Positions 8,229 to 18,045 of a stretch of DNA of 64,000 nt are shown piece by piece. A program made the translations under genes and the position numbers. This DNA comes from Cobetia amphilecti (GTDB lineage Bacteria; Pseudomonadota; Gammaproteobacteria; Pseudomonadales; Halomonadaceae). Positions within the stretch are counted from its first letter, which is position 1. Each line of letters opens with the position of its first letter. The notes below the pieces were generated by a model, which was not told the origin of the DNA, did not search any database, and saw only the letters and a program-made list of their open reading frames with translations. The stretch is from positions 3,162,001 through 3,226,000 of the forward strand of contig NZ_CP084115.1 of the NCBI RefSeq assembly GCF_020217465.1, written 5' to 3'.

Positions 8229-10652
8229 TTATGATTTCGACTTGCGCGCATTGAGCAGTGCTGCTGCCATCGCATTGTTGGCCGGTGCCGCGCCGCCGCT
8301 CGCGCCAGAATTGCTGCCGCGACCACCGCGCTCCTGACGGCCACCGCCGCCTTGCGAGCGCCCACCGCGACCGCCCTCTGCGCCGCGTCGCGCCTCGCCT
8401 GCCGCGCCTTTCTCGGCGGGAGTATCGCTCATGCGCATGCTCAGCGCGATGCGCGCGCGCGGGATGTCGACTTCCATCACCTTGACGCTGACGATGTCGC
8501 CCGCCTTGACCACCTCGCGCGGGTCGGCAACATACTTTTGCGACAGGGCAGAGATGTGTACCAGGCCGTCCTGATGCACGCCGATGTCCACGAAGGCCCC
8601 GAAGTGAGTCACGTTGGTGACGACGCCCTCAAGCTTCATGCCCGGCTCGAGGTCCTTGAGGGTCTCGACGCCTTCCTTGAACTCGGCGAAGCGGAATTCG
8701 GGGCGCGGGTCACGTCCCGGCTTGTCCAGCTCGCGCAGGATGTCGGTCACCGTCGGCAGACCGAAGTGCTCATCGGTGAATTCCGTCGGCTTCACGGTGC
8801 GCAGGAAGGCGCTGTCACCCAGCAGACTCGGCAGATCACGCCCGTGCGCCTTGGCGATGCGCTCGACCAGCGGATAGGCCTCCGGGTGGACGGCACTGGC
8901 ATCCAGCGGATTCTTGCCGGAGGCGATGCGCAAAAAGCCGGCACACTGCTCGAAGGTGCGCGGACCCAGCCGGCTGACCTTGAGTAATTCCTGGCGCGAG
9001 GCGAAACGGCCGTTGGCATCCCGGTGCGCGACGATATTCTCGGCAAGCGTGGTGTTGAGACCCGCGACGCGCGACAGCAGCGCGCTTGAGGCCATGTTGA
9101 GGTCGACGCCGACACCGTTGACGCAATCCTCGACGACGGCTTCCAGACTGCGCCCCAGCTGCACCTGACTGACATCGTGCTGGTACTGGCCGACGCCGAT
9201 GGACTTGGGCTCGATCTTGACCAGCTCACCCAGCGGGTCCTGCAGGCGGCGGGCGATGGACACCGCGCCGCGGATGGTCACGTCCAGGTCCGGGAATTCG
9301 CGCGCCGCATATTCCGAGGCCGAGTAGATGGACGCGCCGGCCTCGTTGACCATCACCTTCTGCAGGCGACGGCCGGACAGGCGCGTCAGCACGTCGGCGG
9401 CCAGCTTGTCGGTCTCGCGCGAGGCGGTGCCGTTGCCGATGGCGATCAGCTCGACGTCATGCCGCTCGACCAGCTTGACCAGCTCGGCCACCGAGGCGTC
9501 CCAGCGATTGTGTGGCGCATGCGGATAGATGGTGGCCTGATCGACATACTTGCCGGTGGCATCCACCACCGCGACCTTGACGCCGGTACGCAGGCCCGGG
9601 TCCAGGCCCAGCGTGGCCTTGGGGCCCGCCGGCGCCGCCAGCAGCAAGTCCTTCAGGTTGTCGGCGAAGACCTGGATGGCCTCCTGCTCGGCGCGCTCGC
9701 GCAGGCGGCCGATCAGCTCGCTTTCCAGATGGGTATAGAGCTTGACGCGCCAGGTCCAGCGCACCACTTCCTTCAACCAGCGATCCGCGGCGCGCCCCTG
9801 ATCCTCGATGGAGAAATGCGCCGCGATGGCGCCTTCCATCGGGTGACGCGGCAAGTCGTCTTCGCCTTCCAGCTTGAGCGCGAGGCTCAGCACGCCTTCA
9901 TTGCGACCACGCAGCATGGCCAGCGCACGGTGCGAGGGCGCCTTGTGCAGCGGCTCGTCATGCTCGAAGTAATCGGAGAACTTGGCGCCCTCCTGCTCCT
10001 TGCCCTTCATGACGCGCGCACTGAGGATACCGTCGTCCCACAGACGTTGACGCAGGCGACCGACCAGCGCGGCGTCCTCCGCGAAGCGCTCCATCAGAAT
10101 CTGCTTGGCGCCATCCAGCGCCGCCTTGGTATCGGCCACGTCCTTGTCGGCAGCGACGAAACCGGCCGCCTGAGCCTCCGGCTCCAGCGTCGGGTCCGCG
10201 AGCAGCGCATCGGCCAGAGGCTCCAGCCCCGCTTCACGCGCGATCTGGGCCTTGGTACGGCGCTTCTTGCGATACGGCAGATAAAGATCTTCCAGGCGCT
10301 GCTTGCTGTCGGCGGCCAGCACATCCCGCTCAAGCGCGGCGCTCAGCTTGTTCTGCTCGGCGATCGATTCGAGCACGACCTGACGCCGCTCCTCCAGCTC
10401 ACGCAGATAGCGCAGGCGCTCTTCGAGCTGACGCATCTGGGTGTCATCGAGCCCGCCGGTGGCTTCCTTGCGGTAGCGCGAGATGAACGGCACGGTCGCG
10501 CCGCCATCCAGCAGCTCGACGGTGGCGGTGATCTGTTCTTCGCGCACCCCAAGCTCACCGGCCAGCGCCTGTTGAATGCGGCGAGTGGTGGCAGCGGGCG
10601 ACAGCGTCGGTGCAGGACGGGAGGTGGTAGCGTCAGTTGCAGTAGCGTCCAT
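8229..10652 (-). CDS. tex: Tex family S1 RNA-binding transcriptional accessory protein
   Basis: An 807-residue nucleic-acid-binding protein. In order it has the helical Tex N-terminal region, a YqgF/RNase H-like domain ([19 protein letters not shown]), a helix-hairpin-helix region ([19 protein letters not shown] in part), and a C-terminal S1 domain ([20 protein letters not shown]). A Gly/Arg-rich tail follows ([20 protein letters not shown] in part), which may add RNA affinity. Known Tex proteins affect transcription and virulence gene expression; the exact role is unsettled. It is transcribed alone toward gshA. Confidence 0.95.
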   Translation of the reverse strand: MDATATDATTSRPAPTLSPAATTRRIQQALAGELGVREEQITATVELLDGGATVPFISRYRKEATGGLDDTQMRQLEERLRYLRELEERRQVVLESIAEQNKLSAALERDVLAADSKQRLEDLYLPYRKKRRTKAQIAREAGLEPLADALLADPTLEPEAQAAGFVAADKDVADTKAALDGAKQILMERFAEDAALVGRLRQRLWDDGILSARVMKGKEQEGAKFSDYFEHDEPLHKAPSHRALAMLRGRNEGVLSLALKLEGEDDLPRHPMEGAIAAHFSIEDQGRAADRWLKEVVRWTWRVKLYTHLESELIGRLRERAEQEAIQVFADNLKDLLLAAPAGPKATLGLDPGLRTGVKVAVVDATGKYVDQATIYPHAPHNRWDASVAELVKLVERHDVELIAIGNGTASRETDKLAADVLTRLSGRRLQKVMVNEAGASIYSASEYAAREFPDLDVTIRGAVSIARRLQDPLGELVKIEPKSIGVGQYQHDVSQVQLGRSLEAVVEDCVNGVGVDLNMASSALLSRVAGLNTTLAENIVAHRDANGRFASRQELLKVSRLGPRTFEQCAGFLRIASGKNPLDASAVHPEAYPLVERIAKAHGRDLPSLLGDSAFLRTVKPTEFTDEHFGLPTVTDILRELDKPGRDPRPEFRFAEFKEGVETLKDLEPGMKLEGVVTNVTHFGAFVDIGVHQDGLVHISALSQKYVADPREVVKAGDIVSVKVMEVDIPRARIALSMRMSDTPAEKGAAGEARRGAEGGRGGRSQGGGGRQERGGRGSNSGASGGAAPANNAMAAALLNARKSKS

Positions 10653-10690
10653 GAAACGTCAGTCCCTTACAGCAGAATTCATGCGGCAAT

Positions 10691-10732
10691 ATACAGACGG
10701 CCCGGTCGTGGAATCGACCGGGCCGTCTGTAT
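10691..10732. terminator. Intrinsic hairpin between tex and msrB
   Basis: An 18-bp perfect stem (atacagacggcccggtcg) with a six-base loop. It lies downstream of msrB and just upstream of tex on the minus strand, so it most likely ends the msrB transcript. Confidence 0.75.
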
Positions 10733-10812
10733 CACGATGTCGTCACGTTACCACAAAGCGGCAAGATTGCTTTAGCCGCTCACTGCGCCAGCCGGGATGC
10801 CTCCCAAGCGCC

Positions 10813-11310
10813 TCACGCGGGCACGAAGCGCAGCGCGACACCGTTGTTGCACCAGCGCAGGCCGGTGGGTTCGGGGCCATCCTCGAAGACATGCCCCTGA
10901 TGCCCGCCGCAGCGCGCGCAGTGATATTCGGTGCGCGGCCAGATGAGTCCGTAGTCGGTCTTGGTCAGAAGGCGCCCTTCGATATGATCGAAGAAGCTGG
11001 GCCAGCCGGTGCCGGACTCGAACTTGGTGGCGGAAGAGAACAACGCCAGATCACAACCGGCACAGCGATACTCACCCTCGCGATGCTCCTTGTTGAGCTC
11101 GCTGGAGCCCGCCCGCTCGGTGCCTTCCTCGCGCAGCACGCGATACTGCTCCGGGCTCAGGCGGGCACGCCATTCGTCTTCTTCGAGGGTCAGCGGCGTG
11201 ATATCCGCGCCACGCTCGAGCTCGAGCTCCGGACGCGCGGCAGACAGCCTGGGCAGCGCCAGCATCGCTCCCGCCCCCAGCACCAGCCCTATGAATTGGC
11301 GACGTTGCAT
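10813..11310 (-). CDS. msrB: Peptide-methionine (R)-S-oxide reductase MsrB, probably exported through Tat
   Basis: Reduces methionine-R-sulfoxide in oxidised proteins. The zinc site is Cys83/Cys86 and Cys131/Cys134 (CAGC, CARC), and the catalytic residue is Cys154 in LRWCNNGVALRF. The start at 11310 has AAGGAG seven bases upstream. The N-terminus MQRRQFIGLVLGAGAMLALP, ending about residue 26, reads as a twin-arginine-like signal, so the enzyme probably works in the periplasm, unlike the cytosolic E. coli MsrB. The 165-residue length includes that signal. Tat use is inferred from the RRQFIG motif. Confidence 0.92.
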   Translation of the reverse strand: MQRRQFIGLVLGAGAMLALPRLSAARPELELERGADITPLTLEEDEWRARLSPEQYRVLREEGTERAGSSELNKEHREGEYRCAGCDLALFSSATKFESGTGWPSFFDHIEGRLLTKTDYGLIWPRTEYHCARCGGHQGHVFEDGPEPTGLRWCNNGVALRFVPA

Positions 11311-11390
11311 GACGTGTCTCCTTGTAGCAATGAACGGCAATACTGACTTCTACGCGCAGCGGCCTGCGCTGGATGCATCGCCTCATGAGA

Positions 11391-11422
11391 AAGCCCCCAC
11401 GATGCTGCCATCGCGGGGGCTT
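11391..11422. terminator. Hairpin downstream of the SDR gene
   Basis: A 14-bp stem with one G-T pair (aagcccccacgatg / catcgcgggggctt), just past the stop of the minus-strand reductase at 11453. It has only a modest T-run and is probably an intrinsic terminator. Confidence 0.65.
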
Positions 11423-11452
11423 GGGTCTCATCGGCTGACGCCAGCCATCGGG

Positions 11453-12214
11453 TCAGATGCGCAGACCACCATCACATTCGATCACTCGCCCGGTGAAGTA
11501 GTCATTGTCGAAGATGAAGGCCACGCTGCTGGCGATATCTTCCGGGCGGCCCAGGTCGCGCATCGGGATGCCACTCTTGATCTTGTCGAGCATCTCCGGC
11601 TTCATGCCGGCGGTCATCTCGGTGGCGATGAAGCCCGGCGCCACGGCACCGACACGAATCCTGTAGCGTGCCAGCTCCTTGGCCCAGGTCACGCTCAGTG
11701 CCGCGACACCGGACTTGGCGGCGGTGTAGTTGCTCTGCCCCATGTTGCCGGCGCGCGAGATGCTGGAGATATTGACGATCACGCCCGGCTGGCCAGCTTC
11801 GATCATCTGGCTGGCCGCTTCACGCGTGCACAGGAAGACACCGGTCAGATTGACATCGATGACCTGCTGCCAGCTGGACAGCGACATGGTCTTCTCCACC
11901 ACGCCATCACGCGCCTTGATCAGCAGCCCATCGCGGGTGATGCCGGCATTGTTGACCAGACCGCTCACCGGTCCCAATGCGCTCTTGATGGCCGAGAAGG
12001 CCGCCGTGACGGAGTCCTCTTCCGCGACATTGGTCACGAAACCCTGCGCCTTGATGCCTGCAGCTTCCAGACTCGCGACGGCGTCATCCAGGCCGTCCTG
12101 TTCGATGTCCAGCAGCGCCAGTACCGCTCCCTTCTCGCCCAGATAGCGCGCCATGGCCAACCCCAGCCCACGAGCGCCGCCCGTAATCGCGATGACCTTG
12201 TCGTCAAGCTTCAT
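11453..12214 (-). CDS. Short-chain dehydrogenase/reductase, FabG/PhaB-like
   Basis: A 253-residue NAD(P)H-dependent SDR. It has the cofactor motif TGGARGLG near residue 11, NNAG, the catalytic Ser in NISSISRAG, and Tyr/Lys in SNYTAAKSG. The C-terminus VIECDGGLRI is typical of the 3-oxoacyl reductase group. The start at 12214 follows GGGAGACGG; the frame is open to 12316, but only from this Met does the family begin. It could reduce 3-oxoacyl-ACP or acetoacetyl-CoA. The two PhaR-like boxes upstream lean slightly toward a polyhydroxyalkanoate role, which remains inference. Confidence 0.85.
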   Translation of the reverse strand: MKLDDKVIAITGGARGLGLAMARYLGEKGAVLALLDIEQDGLDDAVASLEAAGIKAQGFVTNVAEEDSVTAAFSAIKSALGPVSGLVNNAGITRDGLLIKARDGVVEKTMSLSSWQQVIDVNLTGVFLCTREAASQMIEAGQPGVIVNISSISRAGNMGQSNYTAAKSGVAALSVTWAKELARYRIRVGAVAPGFIATEMTAGMKPEMLDKIKSGIPMRDLGRPEDIASSVAFIFDNDYFTGRVIECDGGLRI

Positions 12215-12396
12215 GTCCCGTCTCCCAGGTTGTCTGCCGGCAGTGAGGAACGTCTGCCGGATGCGAGGCCCGAATGCCGTACGGGCGTCACGATCTATGT
12301 GTCGAGTGTCCCGCACCGCGCCCTTCAGTGTTGAGCGTCATCGTGACAGAGAATGCCTCGGGATGACGCCCGCTGCCAGCTCGCGGTGAATTCTCA

Positions 12397-12411
12397 TGAT
12401 GCAGTGCAACA
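12397..12411 (+). promoter_or_regulatory. Candidate PhaR-like operator, copy 2
   Basis: TGATGCAGTGCAACA, about 185 bp upstream of the SDR start. It shares TGCAGTGCAACA with the copy at 2447. The assignment to PhaR rests on remembered consensus. Confidence 0.33.
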
Positions 12412-12576
12412 GATCACGGCGTGTCCTGCCTCAACGCAGGCGAGATCCGCCAACGCAACGCACTGACGGCGTCAACGCACGCCATCGACAGCGGGCGCGA
12501 AAGCAGGGAATGCTGATGAGTGAGCCTCGGCCCGCCCCCTGCGGACGCCATGGGCTCTACCTGTCCAGCCCCTCTA

Positions 12577-12591
12577 TTGTGCACTGCAACA
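12577..12591 (+). promoter_or_regulatory. Candidate PhaR-like operator, copy 3 (best match)
   Basis: TTGTGCACTGCAACA fits the TTGTGCANTGCAACA form at every fixed position. It lies between the SDR gene and fxsA, and a further GCAACA follows directly, so it may be part of a multi-site operator. Confidence 0.4.
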
Positions 12592-12775
12592 TGCAACATC
12601 GTTCAGCATGGCACCGCTACTCCTGCAGCGCCAGCCATCCACGCCGCCGACCATCAGCGGCTCATCAGCGGATCATGGCCCGTTCATGAGCCCGATTCGA
12701 CTGTTCCCCATCCGGCGGCTGGTTTACCCTTGACGCATTGGCGCAACCTGCCATTTACCTGCTTCGGGAGAGACG

Positions 12776-13339
12776 ATGCCCATACTGTTAGTGATTACCC
12801 TGTTCGGGTTATTGGATTTCGTGGTGCTGTTCAGTCTTGGCAGCCAGATCGGCCTGCTGCCGACCCTGGCGCTGGTGCTGATCACCGGCGCCGTCGGCCT
12901 GCATCTGATTCGCCGCGAAGGTCGCGCGACACTGATGCGCGCCCAGGAACGCCTGCAACGTGGCGAGATGCCTTCCGGCGAGCTGATGGAAGGCGCGGCG
13001 CTCATCTTCGGCGGTGCCCTGTTGATGGCGCCGGGCTTTCTGTCTGACGCCTTCGGCCTGCTGTGCCTGCTCCCCGCCTCACGGGGACTGTTAACGCGCG
13101 GCCTGAGCGGCAATGGCGCGATCGCGCGCTTCTTCAAGGGGCGCTTCTCGGCTGCGGGAACCTCGCGCAGCACCCGCACGGGTGACTGGGAAGCCGACGC
13201 CCGTGCTGACAGCGCATCACGCAGCGATGGCGATCAGCAGCACGCCAGCGGCAACCATGCAGGGCAGCAAGGCAGCAGCCAGCAGACCGGCGAGCCGCTG
13301 GAAGGCGATTACATCAGCCGTGACGAGCCGCGCCTCTAG
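12776..13339 (+). CDS. fxsA: FxsA family membrane protein
   Basis: A 187-residue inner-membrane protein. Hydrophobic segments at about residues 3-45 (with LFSLGSQIGLLPTLALVLIT) and 75-100 match FxsA, and the conserved EGRATLMRAQERLQRGEMPS and LMAPGFLSDAFGLLCLLP segments are present. FxsA was named for suppressing F-plasmid exclusion of phage T7; its normal role is unknown. The C-terminal 60 residues are polar and low in complexity (Ser, Gly, Gln). The start has GGGAGAG upstream. The fxsA-groESL order is conserved in many gammaproteobacteria. Confidence 0.88.
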   Translation: MPILLVITLFGLLDFVVLFSLGSQIGLLPTLALVLITGAVGLHLIRREGRATLMRAQERLQRGEMPSGELMEGAALIFGGALLMAPGFLSDAFGLLCLLPASRGLLTRGLSGNGAIARFFKGRFSAAGTSRSTRTGDWEADARADSASRSDGDQQHASGNHAGQQGSSQQTGEPLEGDYISRDEPRL

Positions 13340-13415
13340 CGCCTTCTCACGCACAAGCACCACGCGCAATCGTCTGCTTGAGAACCATGTTTGAAAGTCA
13401 TGTTTGAAAGCGATG

Positions 13416-13450
13416 GGCCCGGCACTGGAACACCAGTGCCGGGCCTTTTT
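13416..13450 (+). terminator. Intrinsic terminator of fxsA
   Basis: A perfect 13-bp stem (ggcccggcactgg) with an AACA loop followed by five T. Confidence 0.92.
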
Positions 13451-13485
13451 GATTCGTGATATCTTGCTTCACAGGCTCCATCACG

Positions 13486-13525
13486 CTGTCCTGCTCTCTC
13501 CTGTCCTGCTCTCTCCTGTCCTGCA
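13486..13525. repeat. 15-bp tandem repeat, 2.7 copies
   Basis: The unit ctgtcctgctctctc occurs at 13486 and 13501 and partially at 13516. It is intergenic, between the fxsA terminator and the groES promoter. Confidence 0.9.
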
Positions 13526-13823
13526 CTGGCCAGCCCCAGCGCCAATGCCTGTCACTGACCGGAGTCGCGCTCTGTGAGCTGCCCGACCGAACCCTTGCGC
13601 CTTGCAACAAGGCTCACCCTGGCCTCTGCCCACCCACTGGCGTCTTGTACCAATGGACACCGTCTGGAGGCTGCCAGCTATATGCCAACGGTGAACGGCT
13701 CGGATACACTCAAGCCGTTGATTCATCTAGCGGAACCTTGCGGAAGACAGGCTGCACCCAGGGTGCGTAGCTTTCATGCGACGCACAAGATGCACCGATT
13801 TGAAATTTTTTTATGATCGCCTA

Positions 13824-13850
13824 CTTGAAAGCTGTCCCCCCGCCACCATA
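13824..13850 (+). promoter_or_regulatory. Candidate sigma32 heat-shock promoter for groESL
   Basis: CTTGAAA (13824-13830) is a perfect sigma32 -35 element. After 13 bases it is followed by CACCATA, a partial match to the CCCCATNTA -10. The position, about 130 bp before groES, and the target both fit. No CIRCE (HrcA) palindrome was seen. Confidence 0.5.
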
Positions 13851-13982
13851 AAAGCGGTGCAATGGATAACGGCCACGCCCCCAGCGGCGGGGCCCAACAC
13901 TCGGTAGGCAACCCCATTGAACGCCAGACTCACCGACAAAGAACGGGAGCTGGCGGGATTTACCATCAGGAGAACGTGAGCA

Positions 13983-14276
13983 ATGAACATTCGTCCCTTG
14001 CACGATCGCGTCGTGGTTCGTCGCGTGGAAGAAGAACAGAAGACTGCAGGTGGCATCGTTCTGCCCGGCAGCGCCCAGGAAAAGCCGACCCGTGGCGAGA
14101 TTCTCGCTGCCGGCAACGGTCGCATCCTCGAAAACGGTGAAGTTCGCCCGCTGGACGTGAAAGTCGGCGATACCGTGATCTTCAAGGATGGCTACGGCGT
14201 CGAGAAGCAGAAAATCGACGGCGAAGAGGTGCTGATCATGAGCGAGAGCGACATCCTCGCCGTGGTGGAAGGCTGA
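13983..14276 (+). CDS. groES: Co-chaperonin GroES
   Basis: A 97-residue cap of the GroEL folding chamber. The N-terminus [20 protein letters not shown], the mobile-loop region ([15 protein letters not shown]) and the C-terminal [16 protein letters not shown] are diagnostic. AGGAGAACGTGAGCA precedes the start. It is cotranscribed with groEL, which starts 57 bp downstream. Confidence 0.98.
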   Translation: MNIRPLHDRVVVRRVEEEQKTAGGIVLPGSAQEKPTRGEILAAGNGRILENGEVRPLDVKVGDTVIFKDGYGVEKQKIDGEEVLIMSESDILAVVEG

Positions 14277-14315
14277 GTTTCAGCTTTTTCGGGTTCCAAC
14301 GCTTCGACTTACTGA

Positions 14316-15983
<1,668 letters not shown>

Positions 15984-15993
15984 GCCAGCCTCA

Positions 15994-16010
15994 CCCCCCC
16001 CCCCCCCCCC
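15994..16010. repeat. Homopolymer tract of 17 C
   Basis: An uninterrupted C17 run 11 bp after the groEL stop and before its terminator. Its length is likely to vary in replication or in sequencing. Confidence 0.95.
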
Positions 16011-16032
16011 ACGACTCACCCGTCGTGACCCG

Positions 16033-16066
16033 AACCGCTCCTGCGCAAGCAGGGGCGGTTTTTTTA
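16033..16066 (+). terminator. Intrinsic terminator of groESL
   Basis: A 12-bp stem with one G-T pair (aaccgctcctgc / gcaggggcggtt), a GCAA loop and a run of T. Confidence 0.92.
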
Positions 16067-16302
16067 ATGCCTGTCATTCAAGGCGCTGCAGCTCTCATAC
16101 GGTAAGCGCCGCGGCTCTCGGCACCTGACGCCTCCCGCTCACCACGCTACACTAGGCGCCACTTTTTGCCGCGACCCGAGACATTGCGCCTGGTGATGAC
16201 AGTGCATCGAGGCTGACGATGCATTGAGGCTGAAATGCCCACGATCACGACCGATGACGCCAACCGCTCAGGCCGCGCGACTCGCTTGCCCAGGACCTTC
16301 TC

Positions 16303-17121
16303 ATGACTGATACCCCCGCCGCTTCCCAGACCACTAGCGCCCTCGACAATGTGCGTGTCGTGCTGGTGCAGACCTTCCATCCCGGCAACATCGGCGCCAC
16401 CGCTCGCGCCATTCTGACCATGGGCATCAAGGACCTGGTGCTGGTCAATCCGCGCTGCTTCCCCGACGAGGAAGCGACGCGTATGGCCAGCGGCGCCGCG
16501 GAGCTGCTGGATAATGCACGCGTGGTCGAGCGCCTGGAAGACGCCGTCAATGACTGCCAGCTGGTCATCGGGGCCAGCGCTCGTCTGCGCAGCGTCCCGC
16601 TGCCCCACTTCGATGAGCCACGCGAGATGGCGGCGCACGCCATGGATATCGCGCGCGATGGCAAGGTGGCGCTGGTATTCGGCCGCGAGCGCTTCGGGCT
16701 GACCAACGAGGAAATCGCCTGCTGCACGCATCAGGTGTCGATCCCCACCAACCCGGACTACGGCATCCTCAACGTCTCACAGGCCGTCCAGGTGCTGGCG
16801 CACGAGTGCCGCAGTACATGGCGCCTGACGCTCGACAAGCCTCAGGAGGCGCCTGTGGCGCGCCGTGAGGATGATCAGCTGCCGACCCGCGAACAACTCG
16901 GCTACTTCCATGAGCATCTCGGCCGCGCCCTGCAGGGCTCCGGCTTCCTCAACCAGCCCCACTCCCAGACCGAAGAGCGGCTGCGCGCCCTGTTCGCACG
17001 TGCCGAGCCGACACGCCGCGAGCTCTCCATCCTGCGTGGCATGCTGTCCAATCTTGAGCGTCAGACGGCAGCGGCGAACGCTGGCACAGGCAGCGAGCAG
17101 AGCGATCACGAGGCGTCCTGA
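16303..17121 (+). CDS. trmJ: tRNA (cytidine/uridine-2'-O-)-methyltransferase TrmJ
   Basis: A SPOUT-fold methyltransferase that 2'-O-methylates tRNA position 32. Conserved SpoU/TrmJ motifs run in order: QTFHPGNIGATARAILTMG (motif 1), VALVFGRERFGLTNEEI (motif 2) and IPTNPDYGILNVSQAVQVL (motif 3, which forms the trefoil knot and binds SAM). A C-terminal extension with EERLRALFARAEPTRRELSI is typical of TrmJ rather than TrmL. At 272 residues it is a little longer than the E. coli protein. It stands alone. Confidence 0.93.
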   Translation: MTDTPAASQTTSALDNVRVVLVQTFHPGNIGATARAILTMGIKDLVLVNPRCFPDEEATRMASGAAELLDNARVVERLEDAVNDCQLVIGASARLRSVPLPHFDEPREMAAHAMDIARDGKVALVFGRERFGLTNEEIACCTHQVSIPTNPDYGILNVSQAVQVLAHECRSTWRLTLDKPQEAPVARREDDQLPTREQLGYFHEHLGRALQGSGFLNQPHSQTEERLRALFARAEPTRRELSILRGMLSNLERQTAAANAGTGSEQSDHEAS

Positions 17122-17596
17122 GTCGCGCACGACCGCCCCGTCATGTACTGAGGCTCGGACTGTTGCTACTTGGCTCTCGCCACTTCGCAACAGCCTGTCA
17201 GCGCAACGTCATCCTTCTGACATGGATCAAGGTGCACTGTAGACCTTCCGCTATGCTTGATAGGCAAGACGTCAGGCACCGCAGAACCCGTCACACAGCC
17301 TAGGTATAGAAATACGGGTATAGAAATACCGGCATAGAGATACGGCACAGACCCATGCAGTAGCTGCAGCCCAGCAAGGAAGTCACGCGCGAAGGCTGCA
17401 GTGTCAGGCAAAGGCTCCTTTGCGACCTTGAGACCTGCCATGCAGGTCGAGAACTGCCGCAAGAGCAGGCAGAGACGCCGCCACGCCAACACACGAAGGG
17501 CCATGACAGGCCAGCGTGGCGACGCACCTCGAGACACCCACAAGAAGAGCCGACCCTGATCCCATCCACGACCATGGACTCACGGAGCGCCTTTAC
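17122..17596. other. Intergenic stretch after trmJ
   Basis: About 475 bp without a recognisable gene. It contains three copies of a 14-bp tandem repeat at 17303 and nothing else I can support. Confidence 0.5.
17303..17344. repeat. 14-bp tandem repeat, 3 copies
   Basis: Units ggtatagaaatacg, ggtatagaaatacc and ggcatagagatacg. The AT-rich unit is unlike its surroundings and is not a multiple of three. Confidence 0.93.
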
Positions 17597-17800
17597 ATGA
17601 CTCGGACAGCCGCACGACAGACTCAGACCCCGGACGCGGAACAGCTGGCCAGCGACATCCACCAGCTGGAAGCTCGCCTGCTCAAGACCGACCCGACGCA
17701 GGAACCGACGCTCTACCGCAGCCTGTACTGCACGATCTCGCTACGCCAGATGCAACTGCTGGCCAAGGTCAGTCAGCCCGCAGCCTCGCAGGCGCATTGA
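17597..17800 (+). CDS. Small hypothetical protein
   Basis: A possible 67-residue protein (MTRTAARQTQTPDAEQLASD onward). The central segment LEARLLKTDPTQEPTLYRSLY followed by CTISLRQMQLLAK looks like real helical coding with normal codon use, but the ribosome site is weak (GAG only) and I recognise no family. The frame is open upstream to an ATG at 17516. A strong terminator follows at 17883. It may be a conserved small Halomonadaceae protein or chance. Confidence 0.4.
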   Translation: MTRTAARQTQTPDAEQLASDIHQLEARLLKTDPTQEPTLYRSLYCTISLRQMQLLAKVSQPAASQAH

Positions 17801-17882
17801 GCGACGCCAGGTGAGATGGTTGGCAGGTGGCGACTGGTAATGATCAACAATGACCAGCAGCCACCCGTAACGACCAGGCATG

Positions 17883-17917
17883 AAAAAACCGCCACCCCGA
17901 AGGGTGGCGGTTTTTTT
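17883..17917. terminator. Bidirectional intrinsic terminator
   Basis: A 15-bp stem (aaaaaaccgccaccc) around a three-to-five-base loop, with A and T runs on both sides. It can end the small plus-strand gene and the minus-strand rpsA transcript. Confidence 0.9.
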
Positions 17918-17964
17918 CGTTCCCGCATATGACATGCGTCTCATGCAGGATACCGATTCGGAGA

Positions 17965-18000
17965 CGCTGAGGTGACTACCAGAGGCATGTCACCTCAGCG
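17965..18000. repeat. Perfect 12-bp inverted repeat downstream of rpsA
   Basis: cgctgaggtgac and its complement with a 12-base loop, without a T-run. It lies 46 bp past the rpsA stop and is possibly an mRNA 3'-end stabiliser or upstream terminator stem. Confidence 0.5.
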
Positions 18001-18045
18001 TGGATCCGGACTCCCCACCTCACGAGGAGGCGGAGTGTCTCGGGA

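Larger units (their letters stand above)
12215..12775. other. Long divergent intergenic region (561 bp)
   Basis: Separates the minus-strand SDR from plus-strand fxsA. I see no convincing gene. It contains two copies of the TGCA(G/C)TGCAACA box (12397 and 12577). The open frames here lack ribosome sites and family-like composition. Confidence 0.6.
13340..13982. other. Intergenic region between fxsA and groES (643 bp)
   Basis: Holds the fxsA terminator (13416), a 15-bp tandem repeat (13486) and the candidate heat-shock promoter (13824). I see no gene with a credible ribosome site; the remaining 300 bp is featureless to me. Confidence 0.6.

Noticed and set aside
13821-13982. CIRCE/HrcA operator upstream of groES
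   Set aside because: The 9-base inverted repeat of CIRCE is absent; a sigma32-type -35 element fits better.
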